64,000 nt of DNA, from positions 1 through 64,000 of the forward strand of contig JABAZP010000015.1 in assembly GCA_018608405.1 (NCBI GenBank), in the 5' to 3' direction. The notes under the pieces are model-generated. The model was given only the letters and a program-made list of their open reading frames with translations. It had not been told where the DNA came from and did no database searches. Position numbers and translations under genes: made by a program. Below, piece by piece: positions 17,302 to 26,274 of this stretch; the stretch's first letter is position 1, and each line of letters starts with the position of its first letter. Source of the stretch: Flavobacteriales bacterium. Its GTDB lineage: Bacteria > Bacteroidota > Bacteroidia > Flavobacteriales_E > Vicingaceae.

Positions 17302-19146
17302 TCAATTGCTTTCTACAAAGTCTAAAAATACTTTTTTATGTAGTTCGAGGTCCATATTCGGAGAAAGAGAAACACGGGCAATATAATCCTTATCTCCTTC
17401 TTTGGTTGTACCCTGAGTTGAAGTTGCCGGAATTGTCCAGTAACATCCCTTTAACTGACCATAACTCACACAGTATTTACTTTCGTCAGGAATGTTCGTG
17501 ATCATTAAATTTATTAACTTATGATTTAAAGCTCTTTTATATTCCTCTCTTTCCTCTTCAGTATTTCCTTTCGTTGGTAAATCTAAAGAAAATACAGAGG
17601 GGGTAAATCCTTCTTTTGCAAGTTCTTCGGAAACAAAATTAATTTTTGCAGTAGGTAGTGTTTCCTTAATAAAATTCACAAATTCTCGTGTTTTTAGATA
17701 GGCATCTTGAATTCGTTGATTCATCGAAGGCAATTGTTTTGCTAGTATTTCATACTGAAGGTCAGTAGCTTCATTGTCACAAAGACTGAGGTGCAATTCA
17801 ATTTTTTCCATTAACGCATTTCCTTTTTTATTGGCTACACAGTAACCAGCCGTGCATTTTCCGCCACTTGGAAATTTTGAACCACTGGCATATGAAATGG
17901 CTCGAACGGTAGATAAGATATCTGCTTCACCTAAAAAGTGAACATTCGGGCAAAATGTCTGGTCCAAAATAAAGACAGGGTCTATTGCTATTTGTCCACT
18001 TGCTGTTTTACGTTCTGCACTCAAAACATTTTGCAGTGCAGTAAGGTCTGGAACTTCCACCCTAGGGTTAGTAGGAATTTCAGCAATAATATATGGAACT
18101 ACATCTTCTTTTGCAATTTTGGTTAGCACGGTATCAATACTTTGCACCATGTCGTTGTCTCCGTCCACCGGTAGGTCCACCACTTCAACATTGTCCAAGC
18201 AGGCAGCGACTCTTCTTGCTTGATCATTTGTTCCACCATAGCAGTTTGGCGGTACTATAAATTTAATCGCCTTCCCTTTGTAATTCTCAATAGCATCATG
18301 AATTAGGCCCATCATAATTGCATACTGAACAGATAGACCGCTAGAACCCACAAGAGCAGGTGTATCAGCCACAGTTATGGTAGAAATGGAATCTAAAACA
18401 AGTGATTTGTTTTTAGTAACACTTAAGTCAGGAACATTAATTTGTTCCTGTTTAATAAGTGAATTCAATGCAATTAAAGAATTAGCAGGTGTCATTGCAA
18501 TGGTCTCTCTTCTTCTTACGTGTTGAATATCTGAAATGTAACTTTCATTTGACTCGCCGTTCACAACTAGAACACTCCCTAAATTTGGTAGAATGTTAAT
18601 GTAAAAGTCTGCACCTTTGGCGAAATCAATTAAACCAATCTCATCGTGATGAGAAACTAAAATCGTTGAACCATCAAACTCTGGCAGTGAATCTGCTTCT
18701 TCGACTTCTTTCAATTCGAAGTTGTAGCCATAAACCTTGCGTACTATTTTAGCGTCAAAAAATTCAGGCAATTCTCCTGCGTATACGATTTGAGTGTTTT
18801 TTTTATCGAATAAATTTTTTCTTAAAACGGATAAAATTGGAATCGTTGCCGAGGAAAAACTAATTGCATTCTGTGATTGGAGATTATTCTGCTTTGCAAT
18901 GGCCCATTCGAGTATACAAGATAGGGGATGTCCCAATCGGATGTAATCGTACGCAGTGGGAATTTTATGCAGTGATGATGTATTCGAATTGTTGGCCTCG
19001 TATAGGGCATCAAACTCTTCTAAAAACTCAGTTTTTGCTAACTTTTCGTTATAAATGTCTAATCGATGAGTTGTTAATCCCAACCAATCATTTGGCATAT
19101 TTTCTACTACCGCTTTCAGGTAATTAAGCATTCTTTCGTTTTCCAT
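17302..19146 (-). CDS. PLP-dependent Cys/Met-metabolism-like transferase
   Basis: The 614-residue protein resembles the Cys/Met metabolism PLP family (cystathionine gamma-synthase fold) but is about 200 residues longer than the classic enzymes. The core is in the middle: VQYAIMMGLIHDA, FIVPPNCYGGTNDQARR, VVDLPVDGD, then IAIDPVFILDQTFCPNV and RAISYASGSKFPSGGKCTAGY, where the SGSK lysine is the likely Schiff-base residue. The N-terminal ~250 residues form a domain I cannot name. A role in sulfur amino acid metabolism is likely, but the exact reaction is not readable. It lies 63 bp upstream of fhs on the same strand. Confidence 0.7.
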   Translation of the reverse strand: MENERMLNYLKAVVENMPNDWLGLTTHRLDIYNEKLAKTEFLEEFDALYEANNSNTSSLHKIPTAYDYIRLGHPLSCILEWAIAKQNNLQSQNAISFSSATIPILSVLRKNLFDKKNTQIVYAGELPEFFDAKIVRKVYGYNFELKEVEEADSLPEFDGSTILVSHHDEIGLIDFAKGADFYINILPNLGSVLVVNGESNESYISDIQHVRRRETIAMTPANSLIALNSLIKQEQINVPDLSVTKNKSLVLDSISTITVADTPALVGSSGLSVQYAIMMGLIHDAIENYKGKAIKFIVPPNCYGGTNDQARRVAACLDNVEVVDLPVDGDNDMVQSIDTVLTKIAKEDVVPYIIAEIPTNPRVEVPDLTALQNVLSAERKTASGQIAIDPVFILDQTFCPNVHFLGEADILSTVRAISYASGSKFPSGGKCTAGYCVANKKGNALMEKIELHLSLCDNEATDLQYEILAKQLPSMNQRIQDAYLKTREFVNFIKETLPTAKINFVSEELAKEGFTPSVFSLDLPTKGNTEEEREEYKRALNHKLINLMITNIPDESKYCVSYGQLKGCYWTIPATSTQGTTKEGDKDYIARVSLSPNMDLELHKKVFLDFVESN

Positions 19147-19378
19147 AATATCTGTTGATAGGCCGTTAATTTACATTAATGGAAAATATCTTCAAAGAGA
19201 TATTAAGACTTTTTTTAATCTTAGCAACCGCACCTTTTAAAGGAATACAATTGGGGAGTATGAAGTGTTTGTAAAAGTGTTGTAAATAATTTATACTATT
19301 CATTTTGAGTGATATAACTGTAAAAAAATCGTTAGGCAAACCAATATTAAAGCATCTGTTATTTCCTTTAGAAATAAA

Positions 19379-19696
19379 TTACTCCTTCAAGATTTTTTCG
19401 GCAATTTGCTGAGCATCCTTGCAATACTGATCATCCCCTTGCAGGGTCCATTCGCCAGTTTTTTCAAGGTAAAATCGAACAGTTTTTTCCACTACTTCCA
19501 AATAACCACCAAATGATTCTAGCGTGCTTTGAACTTCTTCCAAATAATCAGCATTGCTTAGCTCGTCACTTAAGACTAATTTCCAAAGTCTGTTAATGCG
19601 TTTAGATTTCTCTTTATAAGTTGGACCTTTTGTTTTGTATGCCATTAAAAAGAGGGAAAGTGCTTTTGCCTCCGGTGTTGGCTTGTTTGATTTCAT
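19379..19696 (-). CDS. Small hypothetical protein, 105 aa
   Basis: A charged, mostly helical soluble protein with no signal peptide or membrane segment. It has a lysine-rich middle (TKGPTYKEKSKRINRLWK) and ends DAQQIAEKILKE. I do not recognise a family. It is divergent from the SRPBCC-like gene at 19804, with about 107 bp between starts. Amino-acid composition and a clean ATG support a real gene. Confidence 0.55.
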   Translation of the reverse strand: MKSNKPTPEAKALSLFLMAYKTKGPTYKEKSKRINRLWKLVLSDELSNADYLEEVQSTLESFGGYLEVVEKTVRFYLEKTGEWTLQGDDQYCKDAQQIAEKILKE

Positions 19697-19803
19697 CAGC
19701 TTACTATTTCTGTAAAAGTACGGCTATCCAATCATTCTAATTCTAAAAAAAAGTTATGGTTGCCGGGATGAACATATTTCCTCGGAATTTGTAAATTGCT
19801 AGT

Positions 19804-20226
19804 ATGAGAATCAGACTAAAATCAAAAGTGGCTTGCGACTTAGAAACCGTTCATAGAAGGTTTGATGGTGAATTATTTAACTATTTATTACCTCCGGGTG
19901 CCAAGTTGATTCAGTTTGGTGGTTCAACAAAAGGAGACATTGTTCACCTTAAATTACCGGTTGCCGGGGAATGGATCAGTGAAATAACGGAAAATGGAAA
20001 ATCTGAGAATAGCTACTACTTTATTGATGAAGGTAAAAAGTTACCCTTTCCTCTAAAAACTTGGCGGCACAAACATGTTTTGAAGGCCTCAGGACAGCAT
20101 ACTATAGTTGAAGATGACATGAGTTTCTCTTCCGGAAACGCATTTTTTGACATTCTCATTTACCCAGTGTTACTACTATCGTTCTTGCCCAGAATTTGGC
20201 AATACAAAAGTTATTTCAAAAGCTAA
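19804..20226 (+). CDS. SRPBCC/START-like ligand-binding protein
   Basis: The 140-residue protein has the usual size and pattern of small SRPBCC proteins in Flavobacteriales: a first strand MRIRLKSKVACDLETVHRRF, the phrase LPPGAKLIQFGG, VHLKLP-type strands, and a long C-terminal helix region (FFDILIYPVLLLSFLPRIWQYK). It probably binds a small hydrophobic ligand. No operon partner is evident. Confidence 0.6.
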   Translation: MRIRLKSKVACDLETVHRRFDGELFNYLLPPGAKLIQFGGSTKGDIVHLKLPVAGEWISEITENGKSENSYYFIDEGKKLPFPLKTWRHKHVLKASGQHTIVEDDMSFSSGNAFFDILIYPVLLLSFLPRIWQYKSYFKS

Positions 20227-20725
20227 TATTCTTGCGCTGTAGTCTAAAGCATTACTCTGCTTCAATTTTCAGATGGAATTGATAAGAACAACAAACTTCC
20301 TGAGTGTAATTTTCTATTTTCTCGTGCAAATGCCAAAGATGGAGCAGGATTTGTTGAATGCGAAAGTACCTTCTGTTAAGGGATTTAGTCTGAAGTAGAG
20401 CAGACATGGTTTAAGGAAGTATCGGAAAAAAGTACGCTAACGTTTAGTATATGTGGCGTGTGCCACTGCTGTTGTTTTGAAAACCGAAGATAGTGAAAAA
20501 GCGAAAAGCACTTTCTATTCTCCGTCAACTTTTGATTTCCTTACTCGTAATTGTGGGTTATGTTAGCGGACCGAGCTATGAAAAGCAAACCTTAGACGCT
20601 TTTAAACGACTTACATTAAACATATGATTTATTGAACTGGCATAGCACATGACATATACACGGAGTTGTGAAGAGTTATTTTTCTCTCTGTCAAGCACTT
20701 TCGTGAAATAAAGTGAGTCAAAAGT
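20227..20725. other. 500-bp gene-poor stretch with decayed sequence
   Basis: No intact gene was found. A short open stretch (about 20265-20375) reads protein-like text such as DGIDKNNKLPECNFLFS and then meets stops, so it may be a gene remnant of unknown family. An inverted repeat pair at 20435 and 20562 and a copy of the TTTTAAACGACT motif (20600-20611) also lie here. Confidence 0.4.
20435..20568. repeat. attC-like imperfect inverted repeat element
   Basis: The 7-mer CGCTAAC (20435-20441) and its exact complement GTTAGCG (20562-20568) enclose 120 bp that contains a TATATGTGGCG segment next to the left core. Length and paired outer cores resemble integron attC sites, but the cores deviate from the RYYYAAC/GTTRRRY consensus and no integrase is in the window. 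It lies about 160 bp beyond the end of a toxin gene, which is a common cassette cargo. Confidence 0.3.
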
Positions 20726-21016
20726 TTAGTTGAAAATATTTTCTAAGTCTTGACTTCCTACTATTGCAACAATTTCAACAATATCCTTTAAATAGGTATA
20801 ATAAATGCTGTCAGATCCGCATGGGCAACATCTGCAGTTTTTGCTAATTTCATCAACTGATTTGAAAGCTAAAGGTTTTTGAGCAATTAATTCAAAGTAG
20901 TCAAAGAAGTTATGGAAATATTTGTCAGCTTGAGTCATACCAAATTTCCTGACTCCATATTGATGGATTCTTATTAAATCAGATTCTGCCTCGTTAGTCA
21001 ATCTATAATTAGCCAT
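20726..21016 (-). CDS. parE: RelE/ParE-family toxin
   Basis: A 96-residue protein with the ParE pattern: MANYRLTNEAESDLIRIHQYGVRKFG at the N-terminus (the YRLT..A..DL start), a helical hairpin, then CRCCPCGSDSIYYTYLKDIVEIVAIVG matching the RelE/ParE C-terminal strands (usual form: hs.YY....i.iv.Il..). The GSDSIYYTY region replaces the common GSHRIYY. ParE toxins poison gyrase; RelE relatives cut mRNA. Its start overlaps the antitoxin gene by 8 bp, the normal type II arrangement. The cysteine-rich CRCCPC stretch is unusual. Confidence 0.82.
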   Translation of the reverse strand: MANYRLTNEAESDLIRIHQYGVRKFGMTQADKYFHNFFDYFELIAQKPLAFKSVDEISKNCRCCPCGSDSIYYTYLKDIVEIVAIVGSQDLENIFN

Positions 21017-21248
21017 TCAAAGAGGTCTTGGACTTAGCTAATATTTCAGATGCAGAACTATTGGAAATTCCACTCTTCTTTGCTCTGTCCAATTTTGCTG
21101 CAAGCCAATCTATCTTTTGCTGTTGACCTCTTGCCTGTCTAATTAAATCATTTACTAATTCGCTTTTACTTGCGTATTCATTGCTTGTAACTTGTGATTT
21201 TAACCAATTATCATTTGGTTCAGTGAATGAAATGCTTTGACGTCCCAT
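21009..21248 (-). CDS. parD: ParD-like antitoxin
   Basis: A 79-residue protein beginning MGRQSISFTEPNDNWLKSQV, a ribbon-helix-helix start (SISFTEPNDNWLK) typical of ParD antitoxins, followed by ASKSELVNDLIRQAR, the RHH second helix. The C-terminal half is charged and would wrap the toxin. It is the first gene of the pair. A perfect palindrome 14 bp upstream of its ATG is a candidate operator for self-repression. Confidence 0.8.
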   Translation of the reverse strand: MGRQSISFTEPNDNWLKSQVTSNEYASKSELVNDLIRQARGQQQKIDWLAAKLDRAKKSGISNSSASEILAKSKTSLNG

Positions 21249-21262
21249 AACTTCATGTTTGA

Positions 21263-21274
21263 TGTAAATTTACA
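21263..21274. promoter_or_regulatory. Palindrome upstream of parD, candidate autoregulatory operator
   Basis: TGTAAATTTACA is a perfect 12-bp palindrome starting 14 bp upstream of the ParD start codon. RHH antitoxins bind such operators as dimers of dimers. The function is inferred from position; the AT-rich content lowers its significance. Confidence 0.4.
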
Positions 21275-21628
21275 CCTTAAATTTTGAAATTTATATAGAA
21301 AAGTTATTTTTTCGGGAATTCTTTATAATATTTGTGTAACAGTATGACTGTTATTTCACCTATGTCATTATTGATGATATATTCAAATATAAGTAATCTG
21401 AAGGTGTTCAGAAGATACAGTTTTAACCATTTTTAAACGACTACAAGTATTCTTTAACAATTGCTATCAATTAAATATGAGATACTATTTACGCATAGCT
21501 GCATACTTTATATGCCATATCGATCTGCTGTTTTATTTCACATTTATCGGACTGTAAAGGCCCAATTGTTATATTTTTTTATGTTAATATTTCTCTTCTT
21601 TTCTATTTCCAATGCTGGCTTATAGTTT
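21275..21628. other. Intergenic stretch before guaA
   Basis: No gene was found between the toxin-antitoxin promoter and guaA. It is very A+T rich, has a small hairpin (AACAGT/ACTGTT near 21340) and one copy of the 26-bp dispersed repeat at 21422-21447. Confidence 0.5.
21422..21447 (+). repeat. 26-bp dispersed intergenic repeat, copy 1
   Basis: The 26 bases here are identical to 55329-55354 except at one position (C versus T, position 23). The core TTTTAAACGACT occurs again at 20600-20611. All copies are intergenic, and the orientation is the same. Confidence 0.6.
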
Positions 21629-21636
21629 TATCTTTG
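21629..21636 (+). promoter_or_regulatory. -7 box (TATCTTTG) 5 nt before guaA
   Basis: The box matches TAnnTTTG exactly and is separated from the guaA ATG (21642) by CCGCC. It lies within the frame of a longer N-terminal reading, which argues that 21642 and not 21612 is the true start, and that the mRNA has almost no leader. Confidence 0.6.
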
Positions 21637-21641
21637 CCGCC

Positions 21642-23174
21642 ATGCAAGAGAAGATTATCATCATAGATTTTGGCTCTCAGTACACCCAACTTATTGGGAG
21701 GAGAGTGCGCGAGTTGAATGTGTATTCGGAAATTCATCCGTATAATAAATTACCGGAGTTTGACGAAGCCGTGAAAGGGGTAATCCTTTCAGGCAGTCCT
21801 TTTTCAGTGCTCGACGAAATGGCACCGCAATTCAATTTCGATTTGATGAAAGGGAACATTCCCTTGTTGGGAGTTTGTTATGGTGCTCAATACATGTCAC
21901 ACACCTTTGGTGGCAATGTTGCTCCATCAAACACAAGAGAGTACGGTAGAGCAAACTTAAATTTTGTAGACAATACAAATGTATTAATGAAGGAAGTGCC
22001 TTTGAACTCTCAAGTGTGGATGTCGCACGGAGATACCATCAACACGATACCAGAAAATTTTCAGCTAATTGCCAGCACTCCCGATGTGGAAGTGGCGGCA
22101 TTTCAATTGAAAAATGAGCAAACCTTTGGAATTCAATTCCACCCTGAGGTTTATCACAGCACAGACGGTTTGCAATTGCTTAAAAATTTCATTGTTGATG
22201 TATGTGCTTGCGACCAATCATGGACGCCAGACGCTTTTGCTGAAACAACCATCGAGAAACTGAAAAACCAAATTGGCAACGACAAAGTAGTACTTGGCTT
22301 AAGCGGTGGTGTAGATTCTACCGTGGCAGCAATGCTGTTGCACAACGCTATTGGTAAAAACCTCTATTGCATTTTTGTAGATAATGGTTTGTTGCGTAAA
22401 AATGAATTTGAATCTGTTCTAGATCAATACAAACACTTAGGCTTAAACATTAAGGGAGTGGATGCAAAAGATAGATTTCTATCTGCATTAGCAGGAGAAT
22501 CTGATCCAGAAACAAAACGAAAAGCCATCGGTAGAGTATTTATTGAAGTGTTCGACGATGAGGCACATGCTGTGACAGACGTCAAATGGTTGGGCCAAGG
22601 AACCATTTATCCCGATGTAATTGAATCTGTTTCAGCCACAGGAGGTCCCTCAGCCACCATCAAATCGCATCACAATGTTGGAGGTTTACCCGACTTTATG
22701 AAATTGAAGGTGGTAGAGCCTTTGCGTTTGTTGTTTAAAGATGAAGTGCGAAGAGTAGGAGCGTCTTTAGGATTAAGTCAAGACTTATTAGGCCGTCATC
22801 CTTTTCCAGGTCCAGGTTTGGCCATTCGTATTCTTGGAGACATCACCGCAGAAAAGGTACGGATCTTGCAAGAAGTGGATGCAATATTCATTAATGGGTT
22901 AAAGGCAGACGGACTATATGATGAAGTATGGCAGGCTGGAGCAATTCTTTTGCCGGTGCAGTCAGTTGGCGTGATGGGAGATGAAAGAACCTACGAACAA
23001 GCAGTTGCGCTGCGGGCGGTAAGTTCTACTGATGGAATGACGGCCGATTGGAGTCACTTGCCCTATGAGTTTTTAGCAAAAGTTTCAAACCAAATCATTA
23101 ATAAGGTGAAAGGTGTAAATCGAGTGGTTTACGATATCAGCAGTAAGCCACCTGCAACAATAGAATGGGAATAA
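21642..23174 (+). CDS. guaA: GMP synthase (glutamine-hydrolysing)
   Basis: From the ATG at 21642 the enzyme has 510 residues, the normal length; an upstream ATG at 21612 would add ten residues that overlap the promoter box. Domains: class I glutamine amidotransferase (about 1-190) with nucleophile motif [11 protein letters not shown] and [11 protein letters not shown] pyrophosphatase domain with [12 protein letters not shown], and the GMP synthase C-terminal dimerisation domain ending [14 protein letters not shown]. It converts XMP to GMP with glutamine and ATP. The LysM protein gene starts 10 bp downstream, so the two are probably cotranscribed. Confidence 0.97.
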   Translation: MQEKIIIIDFGSQYTQLIGRRVRELNVYSEIHPYNKLPEFDEAVKGVILSGSPFSVLDEMAPQFNFDLMKGNIPLLGVCYGAQYMSHTFGGNVAPSNTREYGRANLNFVDNTNVLMKEVPLNSQVWMSHGDTINTIPENFQLIASTPDVEVAAFQLKNEQTFGIQFHPEVYHSTDGLQLLKNFIVDVCACDQSWTPDAFAETTIEKLKNQIGNDKVVLGLSGGVDSTVAAMLLHNAIGKNLYCIFVDNGLLRKNEFESVLDQYKHLGLNIKGVDAKDRFLSALAGESDPETKRKAIGRVFIEVFDDEAHAVTDVKWLGQGTIYPDVIESVSATGGPSATIKSHHNVGGLPDFMKLKVVEPLRLLFKDEVRRVGASLGLSQDLLGRHPFPGPGLAIRILGDITAEKVRILQEVDAIFINGLKADGLYDEVWQAGAILLPVQSVGVMGDERTYEQAVALRAVSSTDGMTADWSHLPYEFLAKVSNQIINKVKGVNRVVYDISSKPPATIEWE

Positions 23175-23184
23175 TAGAAATAAT

Positions 23185-25005
23185 ATGAGGTATTTATTGG
23201 TTTTTCTTTTTGTAAGTTGTTCCTTTTTAAGTTTCGCACAAGAAACCCAAAAAGAAGAATTAGTAATCCATAAAATAGGAGGGAAGGAGTATTACATTCA
23301 CGTTGTTGATACAGGAAACACCTTATTTGCTATTAGCAGAAAATACGCTATTCCCCGCGAAGAAATATTGAAGGCGAACCCCCAATTAACGGAGATTCTA
23401 ACCTTGGGTGATCGCTTAATGATTCCCCTAGATAAAATTACCCGCAGAGATTTAGACGAGGCTCCAGAAATCGATGGAAATTTTCTAATACATGAAGTAC
23501 AACGGAAGAACACCTTATATTCTATTGCAAAGGAATACAATGTTGAAATTAATGACATTATTGTTGCAAACCCTGAAATCGAAGATGGTTTAAAAAAGGG
23601 AGCAAAAATTAAGATTCCAGTTGCAAAAATTAAAAGTTCATCAGGAGAAGAAGAGTATGTAGTTCCTGCTGCTGCAAGTCCTTATGTTACCCATAAGGTA
23701 GAACCGAAAGAGACGCTTTACTCGTTGAGTAAATTATACAATGTTACTATTGACTCCATTAAAATGGTTAACAATGGCTTGGTTGGCGGATTAAAAGAAA
23801 ACGACCTTATTAACATTCCCATTTTAAAGAATTATAAGAAAATGGCGGTTCAAGCCATTGAAGATGTAGAGTTTGATAGTGCTGCAGTTAAAGGGTCATA
23901 TAAAGTAGCTGTTTTGTTACCTTTCTATTTAGACTTAATGGATTCCTCTAATAATTTAGGATATAGACAGTCGCAAGAAGCAAGTAAAGAGTTATTCAAT
24001 AAGGCACAATACGCTATCGATTTTTACCAAGGGTTCAAGTTAGCAGCTCAAGAAAAGGCAAATGAAGGATTGAATTTAGAATTGGAGGTTTTTGATACCG
24101 GAAAGGACAGCGCCACAGTATCAGAAATTATTAATTCAGATAAATTGAATGGCACCGACTTGCTAGTTGGACCGTTATTTTTGAGCAACTTTTTGCAAGT
24201 GGCAGATTATGCTAAGCGGAATAAAATCAATATAGTTTCGCCTGTAAAATTGAGTAACAAAGTTTTACTTGGGAATAGCTATGTGAGTAAGGTAGCAACA
24301 AGTGAACCCATTCAAACGCGGTTTTTAGGGCAATACATTTTCGACTCCCTTCGATTTAGTAATCTAATTGTAGTTTATCCCGACAAATTTCAAGATCGAA
24401 AACGAATGGAGGTCTTAAAAAAACAAATTAAAACTGCTTCTGAGCTTAATCAAGATACCACTCGAATTTCACCATTGCGTGAAGTATTTTGGAATCCAAA
24501 AGATTTGAGTGGAATTAAATCTAAATTGAAAGAAGATGAGCTAAATGTGATTGTTGCGCCAAGTTCAGACCAGTCCTTTGTCACTCGATTACTCACTTCG
24601 CTAAATATGATGGGCAATTATAAATTTAAGGTAGTTGGCCTAGAACCGTGGCAAAATTTTGAAAACATTGAAATTGATTATTTGCACAACCTGAATGTTC
24701 ATTTAATTACTTCAGAATTTATTAATAAAGAAGCCATAGAAAACGCAGAATTTATTCATCGGTTTAACGAGACTTACGAGACACTGCCTTCTGACTTTGC
24801 ATACTTAGGTTACGATGTAGCTTCTTACTATTTAAATTTATTACAAGTCAGTGGAGCAAATTTCGAAATTATGTTACCTACGGAAAAGATGCAGGGCTTA
24901 AGCCGTAAATTCCATTTTGTTAAAACAGGGATTGAAAGTGGTTTTGAAAATCACTCATCCTATATTGTTCGTTACCAAGATTATAAATTGGTAAAAGTGC
25001 ATTAA
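23185..25005 (+). CDS. Three-LysM protein fused to a type 1 periplasmic-binding fold
   Basis: The 606-residue exported protein has a signal peptide (LLVFLFVSCSFLSFAQ), then three LysM domains at about 35-85 (VVDTGNTLFAISRKY), 100-145 (HEVQRKNTLYSIAKEY) and 165-210 (HKVEPKETLYSLSKLY), which bind peptidoglycan. From about residue 235 to the end it has a Leu/Ile/Val-binding-protein-like fold (YKVAVLLPFYLDL, NIVSPVKLSNK, DFAYLGYDVASYYLNLL). The architecture is common in Bacteroidota, but the role is unclear; cell-wall sensing or amidase control is possible. It follows guaA by 10 bp; this pairing recurs in the phylum to my knowledge. Confidence 0.88.
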   Translation: MRYLLVFLFVSCSFLSFAQETQKEELVIHKIGGKEYYIHVVDTGNTLFAISRKYAIPREEILKANPQLTEILTLGDRLMIPLDKITRRDLDEAPEIDGNFLIHEVQRKNTLYSIAKEYNVEINDIIVANPEIEDGLKKGAKIKIPVAKIKSSSGEEEYVVPAAASPYVTHKVEPKETLYSLSKLYNVTIDSIKMVNNGLVGGLKENDLINIPILKNYKKMAVQAIEDVEFDSAAVKGSYKVAVLLPFYLDLMDSSNNLGYRQSQEASKELFNKAQYAIDFYQGFKLAAQEKANEGLNLELEVFDTGKDSATVSEIINSDKLNGTDLLVGPLFLSNFLQVADYAKRNKINIVSPVKLSNKVLLGNSYVSKVATSEPIQTRFLGQYIFDSLRFSNLIVVYPDKFQDRKRMEVLKKQIKTASELNQDTTRISPLREVFWNPKDLSGIKSKLKEDELNVIVAPSSDQSFVTRLLTSLNMMGNYKFKVVGLEPWQNFENIEIDYLHNLNVHLITSEFINKEAIENAEFIHRFNETYETLPSDFAYLGYDVASYYLNLLQVSGANFEIMLPTEKMQGLSRKFHFVKTGIESGFENHSSYIVRYQDYKLVKVH

Positions 25006-25090
25006 GCTATAATTCGTGCAGCAATCTATTTTGAATTAGGTATACTGATTAGAGGAGATACTTTATATTAACGAGATTCGTTGTATTTAA

Positions 25091-25579
25091 CTATTCAATT
25101 TTTTATTAGGGTCAATAAGTATATCTACAACATCTTTTGTCAAAAGCGGAAATACAAATAAAAAAACGGTAGAAACAAATTTTGTTGCTGCCAAGAAGCT
25201 TGCCCCTTTAACAACACATCATTTAAATTTTGATTTGTTCAATTTTTGCAAGTATCTGGAAAATGGAAATCCAAAAAAAGCTGAAGGAGTTTACCGCAGT
25301 CCAGATGGAAGATATGTAATAGCGCTAATCAAAAACAACGAAGTAGGACATGATTTTATTGGCGTTGTTTGTGCAGCGGACAATCCTTACTGGACGAAGG
25401 GAGAGGTGAAATTTAACTTCGTACTCGGCAATAACAATGAATTGAATGGATACTATTATAACAGCTTAGGAGAGTATGTTCCAGTTAGTTTTACCATCGA
25501 CGGGGATAGCCTAAAAACAAATAGATTAATTGAGGTAGATGTGCAAAAAATTAAAGCCACGACAAGTGCGTGGCTTTAA
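25091..25579 (+). pseudogene. Small hypothetical protein lacking a usable start codon
   Basis: The frame is open from about 25091 to the TAA at 25577-25579 but contains no ATG; a TTG at 25235 would give 114 residues. Upstream codons still look protein-like (LLGSISISTTSFVKSGNTNKK, a possible remnant of a signal peptide). The body (GVYRSPDGRYVIALIKNN, VVCAADNPYWTKGEVKFNFV, ELNGYYYNSLGEYVPVSF) has regular beta-strand spacing. Either the 5' end has been lost or shifted by an indel, or a non-ATG start is used. Family unknown. Confidence 0.45.
25551..25579 (-). terminator. Hairpin ending the ftsK-lolA transcript
   Basis: Stem TTAAAGCCACG / CGTGGCTTTAA (25551-25561 and 25569-25579) with a 7-nt loop. 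Read on the minus strand it is followed by AATTTTTTG, a proper U-tract, so it terminates lolA, which ends at 25602. It also overlaps the last codons of the plus-strand gene. Confidence 0.75.
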
Positions 25580-25601
25580 TAATAAAATATGTTTTTAATA
25601 C

Positions 25602-26261
25602 TTATCTCAAATCGATTACATCGTAGGTCGGATTCTTTGCAGTTGAAAATACAAAAGTATCTGCTGAGATGTTTTCGTTTGTTTTAAATGTTTTGATTTT
25701 GTATACAAAATCAGTCCCATCTTTTCCTTTAATGTCAATTTGATCAACTTCCATTTGAGCTTTATTTACATAAATTTTAATGGTGTGGAAGCTTTGTTCG
25801 TCAGCCTTTTCAGGATAGAGGTTAATCACATCTACTGCGGCACCATTTAAGGTAATGCTTTTATCGAATTTGTATTTAAAGCCTTTTTCCCAAAGCGTTA
25901 ATATGTTAGTAGGGCTAATGTAGTCTTCTGTTTCGTCAGCGTCAGGAACACCGTTTATTTGCACTTCTTCGGCCTCATCTAGAACAGTCCAAACTGTTTC
26001 TCCATCACAAATAATTTTCTGACCAGCAATTTCAAGATGGTATTTATCACCTTGTGTTACCAGCGATCCGGATTGAGATTCCTCAATATCTTCAGCAACA
26101 TTTTTCATGGTGTACTCAAAAGTTGCGCTCATGCTCGTATACGTTTTTGTCTTTGCGCTAAGCTTATCTAAAATTCCCTTTGCTTTTGCATCTTGAGCAC
26201 TCACATTAACGGTTGCTATAACTAAGCTTAATACCGTTCCAATTTTTAATAAAAATTTCAT
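25602..26261 (-). CDS. lolA: Outer-membrane lipoprotein carrier protein (LolA family)
   Basis: The 219-residue periplasmic protein has a signal peptide (KIGTVLSLVIATVNVSAQ). A half-barrel LolA-like sequence follows: LDKLSAKTKTYTSMSATFEYTM, GDKYHLEIAGQKIICDGETVW, then YKFDKSITLNGAAVDVINLYP and a C-terminal strand ending YDVIDLR. LolA carries lipoproteins across the periplasm. It starts 13 bp after the ftsK stop codon, so the two form an operon, an arrangement seen in many Bacteroidota. Confidence 0.88.
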   Translation of the reverse strand: MKFLLKIGTVLSLVIATVNVSAQDAKAKGILDKLSAKTKTYTSMSATFEYTMKNVAEDIEESQSGSLVTQGDKYHLEIAGQKIICDGETVWTVLDEAEEVQINGVPDADETEDYISPTNILTLWEKGFKYKFDKSITLNGAAVDVINLYPEKADEQSFHTIKIYVNKAQMEVDQIDIKGKDGTDFVYKIKTFKTNENISADTFVFSTAKNPTYDVIDLR

Positions 26262-26274
26262 ATTTATTTATTTT

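Noticed and set aside
19147-19378. Possible tRNA or small RNA gene in the gap
   Set aside because: No cloverleaf or strong hairpin with T-run was found; only a weak AT-rich stem near 19206.
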